Assembly: GCF_002847525.1 (NCBI RefSeq)
Contig: NZ_PKKM01000015.1
Location: forward strand, 1-40,040
Origin: Schaalia odontolytica
GTDB lineage: Bacteria > Actinomycetota > Actinomycetes > Actinomycetales > Actinomycetaceae
Reading direction: 5' to 3'
DNA length: 40,040 nucleotides
Under the pieces are notes generated by a model. It worked only from the letters and a program-made list of their open reading frames with translations, searched no databases and was not told the DNA's origin. The position numbers and the translations under genes were made by a program. The first letter of the stretch is position 1; each line of letters begins with the position of its first letter. Shown piece by piece: positions 1 through 9,381 of this stretch.

Positions 1-98
1 CCGCACTCGGATTCCGAAACCTCAACCACTACATCACCCGAGCACTCCTCGAAACCGGAGGATTCAGACCCCAACTACACCCTCAATTATGAAGAGCC
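1..98 (+). mobile_element. 3' end of an ISL3-type insertion sequence
   Basis: The window opens inside an insertion sequence. Reading from base 3, an open frame of 29 codons ends at a TGA (90-92), and its C-terminus (GFRNLNHYITRALLETGGF) resembles the end of actinobacterial ISL3-family transposases. The element end read from the outside is GGCTCTTC (complement of 91-98), which matches the GGCTCTTC-type terminal repeats known for ISL3 elements. The other end and the rest of the transposase lie outside the window. The insertion interrupts the DUF6318-type gene to the right. The family call rests on recall of the C-terminus and the terminal repeat, not on a search. Confidence 0.65.
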
Positions 99-566
99 CC
101 ATATCTCTTTCGTCATGAGGTACTTGATCGTAATTGGTCGCGTGACACTTCGATCTGTATGTAGTGCCTGGACGTCGTTATTTACTCTGGCACAGTAATC
201 GTCGTTCTGGCATACCTTCATGAAGTCTTCTGTGTCTCCGGTATTGAACGCATATGCCCATAGGTCGATGTACCACTGTGATGTCGCTTGGGCACCAATT
301 TGTCCGCCTGCGTAGAGGTGTGTCGGGGGAGTGGGCTTCGGGACGTCAACGGGAGTCGGTTCTGCGGATTGAGGGGTGTCTCCCGATTGGGAGCCAGATT
401 GCGCGATGCTGTCAGACTGGGGTGACTGTGCCGCTGACTGCAGTTCGGTGTTTGCATGGGCTCGAGCGTTGAATGCGTGGAACCCCAGGAACGATGCGCC
501 GATGATGACAACAGCAGCAATAACGGCGCCGACCCACTGGCCGATGCTGGAGGGTTTGGTGGTCAT
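87..566 (-). pseudogene. DUF6318-type membrane-anchored protein, 3' end cut off by the IS
   Basis: 159 residues read leftward. A short cytoplasmic start is followed by a hydrophobic segment (about residues 13-30), then a Gln/Ser/Pro-rich linker, then the beginning of a DUF6318-like domain with the WAYAFNTGDT motif (about residues 103-112). The paralogue encoded at 1533-2387 has ENYAWNTGDT at the same place and continues for roughly another 90 residues, whereas this protein stops after about 45. The last three codons and the TAA stop come from the insertion-sequence end, so the domain is truncated. It was probably an exported, membrane-tethered protein. The domain's function is not known. It is the third gene of a leftward cluster, 14 bp after the PKD-like gene. 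Confidence 0.75.
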
Positions 567-580
567 GGTGCATCACTCGC

Positions 581-1558
581 TTAGTGCCCTTGGCTTTCTT
601 CCCAGGTGTCGGTGTTGCTGATGAGGAGGTGGGAGAGGCGGAATGGGCCCGTTGTTTCTTTTGTTGTGACGAGGCCGTTGATGGTTTGTGTCTCTCCGGT
701 GAAGGGGTTGGTCGCCGTGCCTGCCCAGGTGGTGGTCAGTGTGATGGTGCGCGTGGCGTTGGGGTAGGGTCCGTCGAACCTGGATCTCCATCCGTTTGGT
801 GGCGTGTAGTAGTGGCGGATGAGGGTGGGGTCGGTGTTGGGCTTCATGCCTTTGTGCCAGGGCATTCCCGGCGAGGTCGTGGTTAGGTCCGGGGTGTCGT
901 CTCCCCAACTCCACGTGTAGGACGTGGCCGTCAGGGTGATGGTGATGTCATGGCCCAGCAGGTTGATGACGTGGGTTTGCGTGGGGTGGGTGGCCGCCAC
1001 GAGCGTGGGAATGTGCTTGTTCGTGTACGACACGTCGGCGGGCCGCTTGTACAGGCCAGCGCCGTCTGGGTGGATGATGGTGGATGCGGCCAGCAGAATC
1101 TCGCGAGTCGTGGGCACAGCGTCGGAGTCACGAGTAAACCCTGCCATGGCGAGTTCGGGTGGGAGAGTACAGTCTTCATCAGACACTCGTGCGTCGTTGG
1201 GTGCGGATCCGATCGAAACTGACGCGCACTTTGCCCAATCCCAGTAGCGCTTTGCTTGATCAGGGATAGACGATTCGGCAGTATGCAGCGCCCGTTGATC
1301 GCCAACAGTTGAGTTGTTGTCGCCTTGCTGAGAAGAATCTTGCTCGTGACCCCTGTGCCAATTTTCGACATCTATGCCGTTAGGCCCAGCGGTTGCACAC
1401 TGTCCTTGATGTTCTCCGATAATATTTGCGCACCCACCTTCTGCGGGAACAATGTAGTTGACCGCATGTGCAACTGATGCTTGTGTGCTACAAATCGTTA
1501 TGCTGATAGCAAGTGCTCGAAAAAAGCGTCCCCTATTGTTTGTTAACACGATCAACAC
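581..1558 (-). CDS. Secreted PKD-like hypothetical protein
   Basis: 325 residues with an N-terminal signal-like segment (RGRFFRAL followed by a hydrophobic stretch and SVAHA, about residues 10-32) and no later membrane segment, so it is probably secreted. Residues 34-130 contain several cysteines. The C-terminal half contains YTWSWGDDTP (about 214-223), the hallmark of PKD-like beta-sandwich repeats, followed by Thr-rich strands. The start chosen overlaps the end of the upstream gene (stop at 1533) by 26 bp; a later start would still keep the signal peptide. It sits between two DUF6318-type genes, so the three are probably co-transcribed and act at the cell surface. No enzymatic motif was seen; the function is unknown. 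Confidence 0.75.
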   Translation of the reverse strand: MLIVLTNNRGRFFRALAISITICSTQASVAHAVNYIVPAEGGCANIIGEHQGQCATAGPNGIDVENWHRGHEQDSSQQGDNNSTVGDQRALHTAESSIPDQAKRYWDWAKCASVSIGSAPNDARVSDEDCTLPPELAMAGFTRDSDAVPTTREILLAASTIIHPDGAGLYKRPADVSYTNKHIPTLVAATHPTQTHVINLLGHDITITLTATSYTWSWGDDTPDLTTTSPGMPWHKGMKPNTDPTLIRHYYTPPNGWRSRFDGPYPNATRTITLTTTWAGTATNPFTGETQTINGLVTTKETTGPFRLSHLLISNTDTWEESQGH

Positions 1559-2387
1559 TTCCCCCGGTTATGACCCAACGATCACCCTTCCATGTGACGA
1601 AGAGTGCAAGGCTTGAGTCATATTCAGTTTCATTAGAAAGAATCTTCTGGCCGATACACGTGACACCATCTGTCGATCGAATATGGAATAACACGCCGAT
1701 AGTGTCATTCTGAGCTCCCCATTGCTCGGGAGATACGGGTTCAACAGTGACAATCTCCGTAATTGTTGCGTTATTCCCATATGCCCAGCCGTTTGAATAC
1801 ACGTGTTTAATTGCAGTTATGTATGAGCCACTGAAGTTATCTCCGGGCTCGGACATGTCAGCAAGTGGCTGTGTGTCACCCGTGTTCCATGCGTAGTTCT
1901 CGAGAGCTAGGAAGTGCTCGGCTGCCAGTTCTGCGCCTCGTTCTGTGTTTTCTTTGGCTTCTTCCGGTAGTTCGGGCTTGGTGTAGGTGTCCGCTGCGAA
2001 CTCGGCGGGGCGCACGAGGATACCATCGGGTCCGATCTGGTAGCCGCCTGACATGGCGGGCTCACTCGACACTGTTGGGGTGGGGGCGGGTGCGGTCGTT
2101 GGGCCTGTGGCTGCGACGGTGGGTGTCTCACCCCAGGCGCGCCACCAGCCCTCGGCGACGCCGTTGACGTAGATGGCGAAGAAACCGCCGATCACCAGCC
2201 CCACGACTGCGATGCGGATCCCCCAGTCAACAGCACCGACGCGCATCCAGGAACCAACGCGGGTACCCGCGCCCCGGGAGTGTGTGCGGCTGGCGGGCAG
2301 CTCATGGTCGAGTGAGCGGCGCGACGCCGAATCGAGGAAGGCTTCTTCCTCGGCAACAGATCCATCGGACAGGGGTGAGTTCTCCAT
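1533..2387 (-). CDS. Membrane-anchored DUF6318-type protein
   Basis: 284 residues from an ATG at 2387, chosen because a GGAGG lies 5-10 bases before it; an open frame extends upstream to 2606 but has no ribosome site and an unlikely sequence. Residues 1-55 are polar, about 57-77 form one transmembrane helix, and a Pro/Thr-rich linker leads to a DUF6318-like domain (about 150-275) with ENYAWNTGDT and a C-terminal WKGDRWVITGG. The predicted topology is cytoplasmic N-terminus and extracytoplasmic domain. It is the first gene of the leftward cluster and the intact paralogue of the truncated gene at 87-566. The biochemical role is unknown. Confidence 0.75.
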   Translation of the reverse strand: MENSPLSDGSVAEEEAFLDSASRRSLDHELPASRTHSRGAGTRVGSWMRVGAVDWGIRIAVVGLVIGGFFAIYVNGVAEGWWRAWGETPTVAATGPTTAPAPTPTVSSEPAMSGGYQIGPDGILVRPAEFAADTYTKPELPEEAKENTERGAELAAEHFLALENYAWNTGDTQPLADMSEPGDNFSGSYITAIKHVYSNGWAYGNNATITEIVTVEPVSPEQWGAQNDTIGVLFHIRSTDGVTCIGQKILSNETEYDSSLALFVTWKGDRWVITGGSVDRVNKQ

Positions 2388-2857
2388 GGTGTGCCCTCCA
2401 CGGTGAGATGCGTGTTGGTCCGCCCCCGCCGTTGGGGGCGGACCCTTAGCTGTCAGAGTACGCGCAGAACCGACACGAAACACTAAGAATGCTGCGCAAC
2501 CATCACGCAAATCCTCCCACCCACATCCCCGCAACCGCACGAATGTGCAGACCTGGCCCCGGCCTCGTCGTGACCTGTGGGTATGGGCGTGTTCCCAGAT
2601 TGTCACCGGTCGGCGATACCGAGTTTTCGGCCTTGCAAGTGGACACAGATGCCGGCCCCGTGCGATATGGTTATCGAGAAACGAAGCGGTGTCGCTCGGC
2701 GAGGCATGAGGAACAACGAGGCATGGGGAACCCGGTCGCGTGGCTGCCCAATCGTGCAGTCAACCTCTCGTATCCGATTCCACGCGTATAGGAACCGCTG
2801 AAACGACGAGAGCTCTTGAGGAAGAGAAGCCATCCGTGGAAACACAAGGAGAAAAGT

Positions 2858-3550
2858 ATGGAAGCCATCGATGAGTTGATTAGTGCTGCGCAGACTTTCT
2901 ACGACGATGCGCGCGCGAATGAGAATGGGCGCTCCCGCTCGTGGGAGCATTGCTATCGCGTCTTTCGAGATGCGCGGACCGACCCTTCCCCGGACTATGA
3001 CTATTTGAGCCTGCACCTCGCTTTCTACCTGGCGAGCTGGGGAATGTACAGGGGCTCGTGCTTCATCTTTCAGAAGGACTACAAGGTGCACACGCCCATC
3101 GTCAAGGAGATCCTCAAGCCCGAATACGACCGCCTGTTTGGGCTCGCGTGCGCGGATCTGCGAAACAGTGACGCTGGGGTGCAGGTCACGGAGCTGTGCG
3201 ACTACATCGCCGACTATTTCTATCCGATCCGTGAACAGGTCGCAGGGCATAAGGTCGAGACCCCGGTGTCACAGGTCCTCATCACGAAAATCCTCCTGGG
3301 AACGCTCGGGTGCGTGCCCGCGTACGACAGATTCCTTGTCGACGGCATCAAGAAATACAAGGTGACGACGCAGGAATACAGCCTGGACTCCGTCATCAGG
3401 CTCGTCGACTTCTACGAGGAGCACAACGACCGCCTCGAGGAAGCGCGGCGAGGAATGCAGAGCGACGACCTCATCTATCCGCAGATGAAACTCCTCGATA
3501 TGGGGTTTTGGCAGATCGGTTACGACGAGGCGACCAAGGAGTCTGCGTAG
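2858..3550 (+). CDS. Uncharacterised 230-aa soluble protein
   Basis: I do not recognise a named family. The ATG at 2858 has AAGGAG (2846-2851) in front; the frame stays open to 2816, but that start has no ribosome site. The protein is rich in aromatic and acidic residues, predicted helical, and lacks membrane segments or a signal peptide. Recognisable stretches include LHLAFYLASWGMYRGSCF (about residues 49-66) and an LLDMGFWQIGYD end. It stands alone between the leftward surface-protein cluster and the defence island, with a hairpin (3660-3691) downstream. A role in defence is possible from position only. Confidence 0.7.
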   Translation: MEAIDELISAAQTFYDDARANENGRSRSWEHCYRVFRDARTDPSPDYDYLSLHLAFYLASWGMYRGSCFIFQKDYKVHTPIVKEILKPEYDRLFGLACADLRNSDAGVQVTELCDYIADYFYPIREQVAGHKVETPVSQVLITKILLGTLGCVPAYDRFLVDGIKKYKVTTQEYSLDSVIRLVDFYEEHNDRLEEARRGMQSDDLIYPQMKLLDMGFWQIGYDEATKESA

Positions 3551-3659
3551 CCGCGTGGGAACTCCTGCTCACTGTGTGCAGACAGACCTTCGGTCGCGAA
3601 TATGGGACACCGTACTGCCGTTGTACGAGACCGACCGCCGAATATCCCGACATATGACA

Positions 3660-3691
3660 GTGGCGGTGAGGTTCTCAGGCCTCACCACCAC
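3660..3691 (+). terminator. Hairpin after the 230-aa gene
   Basis: GTGGCGGTGAGG (3660-3671) pairs with CCTCACCACCAC (3680-3691) with a single mismatch around an 8-base loop. It lies 110 bp after the preceding stop and before the restriction-modification locus. A T-run is lacking, so termination is inferred from position. Confidence 0.5.
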
Positions 3692-3773
3692 TAGTTAGTC
3701 ACTGACGTGTGGGCTTCGCTCCCTCCAATCGGCGATGGAACAAGAAGTTAAACGATCAAGAGGCAGAGGAGTA

Positions 3774-4007
3774 ATGATAAGAACCTGCTACGATTTACTG
3801 TGAAAGAAGCTCGTCAACGAAGGCTGACTGAAGCGCGATCTTCAGGTCAAGGCAGACATCAGTACCGGCACCGTCGCCAAGCTCGATGGAAACGAGAATG
3901 TCACTACCACCGTGCTCGTTAAAATCGCTGAAGCGTCGGTCCGAGAACTGATCAATATCGCGGAGATTGTCGAAGACATGGAGGAGAGCAATGCCAAAGC
4001 TCACTGA
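3774..4007 (+). pseudogene. Broken Xre-type helix-turn-helix regulator of the hsd locus
   Basis: With an AGAGGAG ribosome site (3765-3771) and an ATG at 3774, one frame reads through 77 codons to a TGA at 4005-4007 but is interrupted by TGA at 3801 and TGA at 3825. Ignoring those stops, it contains DLQVKADISTGTVAKL and ends IAEIVEDMEESNAKAH, the signature of small Cro/C1-type regulators found with restriction loci. The first stop fits a Trp-to-TGA change. The second fits a one-base loss compensated by a nearby one-base gain (expected Gly-Leu-Thr-Lys). The 3' end overlaps the hsdR start by 17 bp, so translation was once coupled. The helix-turn-helix region still reads well, but full-length protein is unlikely. 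Confidence 0.8.
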
Positions 4008-6393
4008 AGAGGATGTCAAGCTCAGGTTCATTACACCTGCGATCATAGAGACGGCTGGTTGGCGTAAAGAGCAACTTCGTATGGAGCGTGTCATCGCTCC
4101 TGGCCAGGTCATCGTTCAAGGTACCAAGACCAAACGGGGCGAGATCAGCAAAGCGGATTACGTGCTGCTTGGTTCGAAGTCGCGTAAGCCGCTTGCGGTT
4201 GTTGAAGCCAAGGACATGGAGCACACTGTTCGTGCAGGTCTGCAGCAGGCACTAGGTTATGCCGCGAAGCTTGACGCCCCGTTCGCCTACTCGTCAAACG
4301 GCAAGGGCTTCATCGAGCACGACTTCTTCACCGGCGTTGAGCGAGAGATCGGCTTGGATGAGTTCCCTACCGAGGATGAGTTGTGGCAACGCTATCTGGT
4401 TGGCAAAGGACTTGACGCTCAGGGTGCGGCACTGATTGCTGAGCCATATCATGTTGACCCGTTCAAACCGCAAGAAGCTCGCTATTACCAGCAGGTAGCG
4501 GTAGACCGCACGCTGGAAGCAATCGCACACGGCGACCGCCGTCTACTCCTGGTGATGGCCACCGGCACCGGCAAGACATTCACGGCCTTTCAGATTATTT
4601 GGCGGCTCCTCAAAGCTGGAACAGTGAAACGGGTACTGTACCTTGCCGACCGCAACGTGCTGATCGATCAGACCATCACCGGCGACTTCGAGCCACTCTC
4701 TGGCCGCATCACCAAGGTCAAAGGCAAGCACTTGGATTCCTCTTACGAGGTTTACATGAGCCTGTATCAACAGCTTGCTGGTGAGGAGGGTGAAGAACCG
4801 TTCCGGCAGTTCAAACCAGAGTTCTTTGACCTCGTCATCATTGACGAGTGTCACCGTGGATCAGCACGTGAAGAATCGCTGTGGCGACGTGTCCTCGACT
4901 ATTTCTCTAGCGCCATCCACATTGGTATGACGGCAACACCGAAAGAAACCAAGGAAGTGTCGAACATCGACTACTTTGGTGAGCCTGTCTACACCTACAG
5001 TTTGAAACAGGGAATCGAGGATGGCTTCCTCGCTCCGTATAAGGTGATCCGTGTTGGCTTGGACGTCGACTTGGAGAACTGGCGACCGTTCGAGGGGCAA
5101 GTCGACGTTGATGGCAACGAAGTTGAGGATCGCGAGTACAATGTCAAGGATTACGACCGTAACCTCATCATTGATGAGCGCACCCAGATGGTCGCCAAGT
5201 ACGTGACGTCCTGGCTGGAGAAGTACGGCACTGATTCGAAGACCATCGTCTTCTGCGTCGATATTGAGCATGCTGAACGAATGCGCCAAGCCCTAGCGAA
5301 CGAGAACCTTGAACGGGTCATCGAGGACTACCGGTACGTCATGAAGATTACCGGAGATGATAAAGAAGGCAAGGGTCAGCTCGATAACTTCGCTGACGTC
5401 AACGAGCAGTACCCGACACTGGTGACCACATCGAAACTGCTCACCACAGGCGTCAACGTCAAAACGATCAAGCTCATCGTCTTGGAGTCCAACATTGGGT
5501 CGATGACGGAGTTCAAACAGATCGTCGGACGCGGCACCCGGCTCGATCCTGAGCATGGCAAAGAGTTCTTCACGATCATGGACTTCCGTGGATCGACCCG
5601 ACTCTTCGCCGACCCGGATTTCGACGGTAACCCAGCAGGCAGCATAGACATGCCTTTGCCCGAGCCTGGAGATGACGGCGAGATCCCCGAACCCGAATGG
5701 CCAGAAGACGACGAAACCGTGGAAGACCCCGGGTCTGAAGATGACATCGAGGACTTCGGCCCAGATGATGTGATCATCTGTGATCCGCCTTGGATCGACG
5801 ACCCAGCCCCTGAAAAGCAAGGCAAGGTGCGAGTTCGCGGTGTCGAAGTCAAACTGCTCAACGAGCGCGTCCAGTACGTCGATCCCGTCACCGGCAAACT
5901 CATGACCGAATCGATCCGCGACTTCTCGAAGCGGTCATTGCTGAACACGTACTCCAGCCTCGACTCGTTCCTTACCGCTTGGTCGCAGGCCGAGCGAAAG
6001 GACGAACTCATCGGCCAGCTCAGCAGCCGTGGCGTCTTCCTTGAGGCGATACGCGAAGAAGCTGACGGTAGGTTCTTCGACGTTGACGATTTCGACCTGA
6101 TCCTCCACGTTGCCTTCGACAAGCCTCCACTGACCAAACAAGAGCGTATCGATCACGTCAAGAAGCGCGGTTACCTCCACAAATACTCAGACACGTGCCG
6201 CGAAGTGTTGGAAGCGCTCTTGGATAAGTACGCAGATATCGGTATATCTGAAATCGAAACAACCAGAATCCTCAGCGTTGACCCGTTCACCCAGTACGGG
6301 TCACCGCAAAAGATTGCCCGCCTCTTCGGAGGACGCGACGCCTACCTCCAGGCCATTCGTGAACTCGAAGATGCCCTCTACGAAGCTGCATAA
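3991..6393 (+). CDS. hsdR: Type I restriction enzyme, R (motor/nuclease) subunit
   Basis: 800 residues from ATG 3991, preceded by GAGGAG (3981-3986); a TTG start at 3967 is possible but less likely. The N-terminal nuclease domain has D56 and E72-x-K74 of the PD-(D/E)xK fold. The superfamily 2 helicase core follows: Walker A ATGTGKT (190-196), DECH (285-288), TAT (314-316) and motif VI QIVGRGTR (510-517). An acidic linker (about 545-605) leads to a C-terminal domain typical of EcoEI-like R subunits that docks on the methylase. With HsdM and HsdS it translocates and cleaves DNA lacking host methylation. It is followed by hsdM after 16 bp. All visible catalytic residues are present, so it appears intact. 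Confidence 0.92.
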   Translation: MPKLTEEDVKLRFITPAIIETAGWRKEQLRMERVIAPGQVIVQGTKTKRGEISKADYVLLGSKSRKPLAVVEAKDMEHTVRAGLQQALGYAAKLDAPFAYSSNGKGFIEHDFFTGVEREIGLDEFPTEDELWQRYLVGKGLDAQGAALIAEPYHVDPFKPQEARYYQQVAVDRTLEAIAHGDRRLLLVMATGTGKTFTAFQIIWRLLKAGTVKRVLYLADRNVLIDQTITGDFEPLSGRITKVKGKHLDSSYEVYMSLYQQLAGEEGEEPFRQFKPEFFDLVIIDECHRGSAREESLWRRVLDYFSSAIHIGMTATPKETKEVSNIDYFGEPVYTYSLKQGIEDGFLAPYKVIRVGLDVDLENWRPFEGQVDVDGNEVEDREYNVKDYDRNLIIDERTQMVAKYVTSWLEKYGTDSKTIVFCVDIEHAERMRQALANENLERVIEDYRYVMKITGDDKEGKGQLDNFADVNEQYPTLVTTSKLLTTGVNVKTIKLIVLESNIGSMTEFKQIVGRGTRLDPEHGKEFFTIMDFRGSTRLFADPDFDGNPAGSIDMPLPEPGDDGEIPEPEWPEDDETVEDPGSEDDIEDFGPDDVIICDPPWIDDPAPEKQGKVRVRGVEVKLLNERVQYVDPVTGKLMTESIRDFSKRSLLNTYSSLDSFLTAWSQAERKDELIGQLSSRGVFLEAIREEADGRFFDVDDFDLILHVAFDKPPLTKQERIDHVKKRGYLHKYSDTCREVLEALLDKYADIGISEIETTRILSVDPFTQYGSPQKIARLFGGRDAYLQAIRELEDALYEAA

Positions 6394-6409
6394 GGAGCAC
6401 AAGTAGCCA

Positions 6410-7882
6410 ATGAGCTTGAACTCGTTTATCTCAACCTCCCGCAAGATCATGCGCGGAGACGCCGGGGTTGACGGCGACGCCCAACGCATCGCCCAACTCA
6501 CCTGGCTGTTGTTCCTCAAGGTATACGACGCGAAAGAAGCCGACTGGGAGTTCCACAACCCCGCCTACGAGTCGATCATCCCCGAACAGCTCCGCTGGCG
6601 ATCTTGGGCACCCGACCGAAAAGACGGACGCTCCAAGACCGGTGAGGAACTGCTGACGTTCCTCAACACTGAACTCTTCCCAGTCCTCAAATCGCTGCCG
6701 ATCACCGCATCGACGCCGCTCAGTCAATCCGTGGTTCGGGCAGTGTTCGAGGATTCGAACCAGTACATGAAGGACGGCATCCTTATCCGTCAACTCGTTA
6801 ACCTGATCGACGAGATTGACTTCGAGGACTATACAGACCGGCATGCTTTCGGCGAGATCTACGAGACCTTGCTGAAAGAACTCCAAAGCGCGGGCAGCTC
6901 AGGTGAGTACTACACGCCGCGCTCGGTCACCGACTTCATGATCGAAATGATCAACCCCAGGCTCGGAGAGACCGTCGCGGACTTCGCAGCCGGAACAGCC
7001 GGGTTCCTCACCTCAACGCTCAAACACCTCGACGAACAGGTCGAAAGCGTCGAAGACCGCGAGGCATATCGCTCCAGCGTTTACGGCATTGAGAAGAAGC
7101 CAATGCCGTACCTACTTGGCGTGACCAACCTACTGTTACACGACGTCGACCAGCCCCAGTTCATTCACGGCAACTCACTCGAACGCAACGTGCGCGACTT
7201 CAAAGACAGCGAGAAGTTCGACGTCGTCACCATGAACCCGCCCTACGGCGGCACAGAGCAAGAATCGGTCAAAGCGAACTTCCCGCAAGCCTTCCGTTCC
7301 TCGGAAACCGCAGACCTATTCATCGCGCTCATTACCTACCGGCTCAAACGACACGGAAGAGCCGGGGTCGTACTGCCCGACGGGTTCCTCTTCGGCAACG
7401 ACGGTGCAAAACTTGCACTGAAGGAAAGGCTCCTCAAGGAGTTCAACCTCCACACCATCATCCGCCTGCCGGGCTCTGTGTTCTCGCCCTATACCTCAAT
7501 CGCCACCAACCTCCTGTTCTTCGACAACACAGGTACAACCAAGGAGACCTGGTACTACCGAGTAGATCTCCCCGAAGGCTACAAAGCGTTCTCCAAGACC
7601 AGACCAATGCTGAGGGAACACCTGGCCAGCGCCGCTGAGTGGTGGATGGATCGCCGAGAGATCGAAGACGCAGACGGCAACCCCAAGGCCCAACGTTTCA
7701 CCGTCGAACAACTCACAGCGGGTGGCTACAACCTTGACCTCTGCGGATTCCCGCAAGCAACCTCAGTCGTACTTAGCCCCGAAGAAACCATCGCTGATTA
7801 TAAGACCAAGCGAGCAGAACTCGACGCGCAAATCGACGCCAAGATCGCCCAAATCGAAGCACTCCTGGCGGTGACCGAATGA
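6410..7882 (+). CDS. hsdM: Type I restriction-modification N6-adenine methyltransferase subunit
   Basis: 490 residues. The N-terminal helical HsdM domain (about 1-155) precedes the GEYYTPR motif (165-171), the S-adenosylmethionine loop DFAAGTAGFL (191-200) and the catalytic NPPYG (276-280). A C-terminal helix-rich tail (about 440-490) probably contacts HsdS. AAGGAG overlaps the hsdR stop and serves as its ribosome site. Two HsdM with one HsdS form the methylase that marks host DNA; with HsdR the complex restricts. The stop overlaps the hsdS start by 4 bp (ATGA), implying translational coupling. It appears complete. Confidence 0.93.
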   Translation: MSLNSFISTSRKIMRGDAGVDGDAQRIAQLTWLLFLKVYDAKEADWEFHNPAYESIIPEQLRWRSWAPDRKDGRSKTGEELLTFLNTELFPVLKSLPITASTPLSQSVVRAVFEDSNQYMKDGILIRQLVNLIDEIDFEDYTDRHAFGEIYETLLKELQSAGSSGEYYTPRSVTDFMIEMINPRLGETVADFAAGTAGFLTSTLKHLDEQVESVEDREAYRSSVYGIEKKPMPYLLGVTNLLLHDVDQPQFIHGNSLERNVRDFKDSEKFDVVTMNPPYGGTEQESVKANFPQAFRSSETADLFIALITYRLKRHGRAGVVLPDGFLFGNDGAKLALKERLLKEFNLHTIIRLPGSVFSPYTSIATNLLFFDNTGTTKETWYYRVDLPEGYKAFSKTRPMLREHLASAAEWWMDRREIEDADGNPKAQRFTVEQLTAGGYNLDLCGFPQATSVVLSPEETIADYKTKRAELDAQIDAKIAQIEALLAVTE

Positions 7883-9381
7883 TCGCCGACCGCCTCCGCG
7901 CTGCCATCCTCCAAGCCGCCATCAGCGGCAAACTGACTGACCAACGTCCAGAGGACGGTACTGCCGCAGAACTCCTTGAGCAGATTGCTGCCGAACGCGC
8001 TGTACTGGTGAAGGCAGGGAAACTTAAGAAGCGGAAACCGCTTCCACTCGTCACTGAAGACGAGAAACAGTTGAGCCTACCCGCGAATTGGATGTGGTCT
8101 CGTCTGGGCGACGTGGCTCTCCCGAACCCAAGAGTGAATGGCAACGACGCCGAGCAAATCGGTTTCCTACCAATGGCGAGCATTGAGGACGGGTATACGG
8201 GGCGAATTCACCCGCAAGGACGCAAATGGTCTGAAGTGAAGTCGGGCTTTACTAAGTTCGCCGAAGGTGACATTGTAATGGCCAAGATTACGCCGTGTTT
8301 CCAGAACAGAAAATCAGCAATCGTGCGGCGTTTGGGCTCACAGTATGGTGCTGGCACCACGGAGCTTCATGTGCTTCGCCCTGCATCCCTGATGGAAGCT
8401 GAATACCTCCTCTTTTTCCTGAAGACTGAGTATGTTCAAGATGAGTTGACACCTCAGATGACAGGCACGGCCGGACAGAAGCGTGTTCCGCTTGGAGCGC
8501 TAACTAATCTTCCGATTCCAGTACCTCCACTCGCAGAGCAAGGGAGGATCGTCGCTAAGCTCCACGAAGTTTTGCCACTCATCGATCAACTTGCTGAACT
8601 TGAGCGAGAGAGAGAGTATCTAGACCGCGAGTTCGCCAAAGCAATCGAACGCGCGATCCTCCAAGCCGCCATCAGCGGCAAACTCACCAAGCAACTCCCC
8701 GAAGACGGCACTGCCGCAGAACTCCTCGAAACCATCAAAACCGAACGCCACCAACTCGAAAAGGAGGGCAAAATCAAAAAGCAGAAACCACTGTCGCCAG
8801 TGTACAAAGCAGACGAACCCTTCGAACTGCCAGGGACGTGGGCGTACCCCGCTTTGGGCGAGATTGTCACACTGATTCGTGGGATCACCTTCCCGGCGTC
8901 AGCGAAACACAAGGAATCGTTTACTGGGGCTGTCCGGTGTCTGACCACAGGGTCGGTGCAAAGTAGGTATTCAGACAGCGCTGATGTGTTCGTAGACGCC
9001 TCGTTCGTTAAGCGCTCCGATCAGTATCTATCTCGCGGCGATGCCATCTTGTCAACAGCAAACTCAACCGCGTTAGTAGGAAAATCGATCTACTGGGATG
9101 AGGCTCATGAGCGCACATTCGGCGGGTTCTTAACTGTTGCTCGTGCGATGGATAGCCGACCCGCTGCCACTCGATATCTTCATACAGTCCTACGAACACT
9201 GTTTCTTGGCGGTGCATTCGCCGAGAAGTCGACTCAAACGACAAACATTGCAAACCTCAGTAATAAGATCCTCTATGGGGTTCGGATCCCTCTACCGCCT
9301 GCGGCTGAGCAAGAACGCATTGTTGCGAAGCTTGACCGAGTACAGCCCCTGGTGCGAAGCATAGAGGAGCTGGTGTCGTGA
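7879..9381 (+). CDS. hsdS: Type I restriction-modification specificity subunit
   Basis: 500 residues in a two-fold layout. A conserved helix, RAAILQAAISGKLTDQ (about 7-22), and Lys-rich linker are followed by target-recognition domain 1 (about 70-215). A repeat of the same helix, ERAILQAAISGKLTKQ (about 257-272), is followed by domain 2 (about 310-480). The repeats hold the two recognition domains apart and bind HsdM; the two domains read the two halves of a split target whose sequence cannot be read from here. The near-identical repeats (8640-8720 against 7890-7970) are the usual place for domain shuffling between hsdS alleles. The end overlaps a short relic frame by 4 bp. Confidence 0.92.
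   Translation: MIADRLRAAILQAAISGKLTDQRPEDGTAAELLEQIAAERAVLVKAGKLKKRKPLPLVTEDEKQLSLPANWMWSRLGDVALPNPRVNGNDAEQIGFLPMASIEDGYTGRIHPQGRKWSEVKSGFTKFAEGDIVMAKITPCFQNRKSAIVRRLGSQYGAGTTELHVLRPASLMEAEYLLFFLKTEYVQDELTPQMTGTAGQKRVPLGALTNLPIPVPPLAEQGRIVAKLHEVLPLIDQLAELEREREYLDREFAKAIERAILQAAISGKLTKQLPEDGTAAELLETIKTERHQLEKEGKIKKQKPLSPVYKADEPFELPGTWAYPALGEIVTLIRGITFPASAKHKESFTGAVRCLTTGSVQSRYSDSADVFVDASFVKRSDQYLSRGDAILSTANSTALVGKSIYWDEAHERTFGGFLTVARAMDSRPAATRYLHTVLRTLFLGGAFAEKSTQTTNIANLSNKILYGVRIPLPPAAEQERIVAKLDRVQPLVRSIEELVS

Noticed and set aside
581..914. 113-residue leftward frame inside the PKD-like gene
   Set aside because: His/Arg-rich shadow frame of a gene with a signal peptide and recognisable domain.
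2603..3250. 215-residue leftward frame opposite the 230-aa gene
   Set aside because: No ribosome site; the rightward frame has AAGGAG and better coding character.
3967..3990. TTG start for hsdR eight codons upstream
   Set aside because: ATG 3991 has a GAGGAG site at proper distance and the protein family usually begins near this position.
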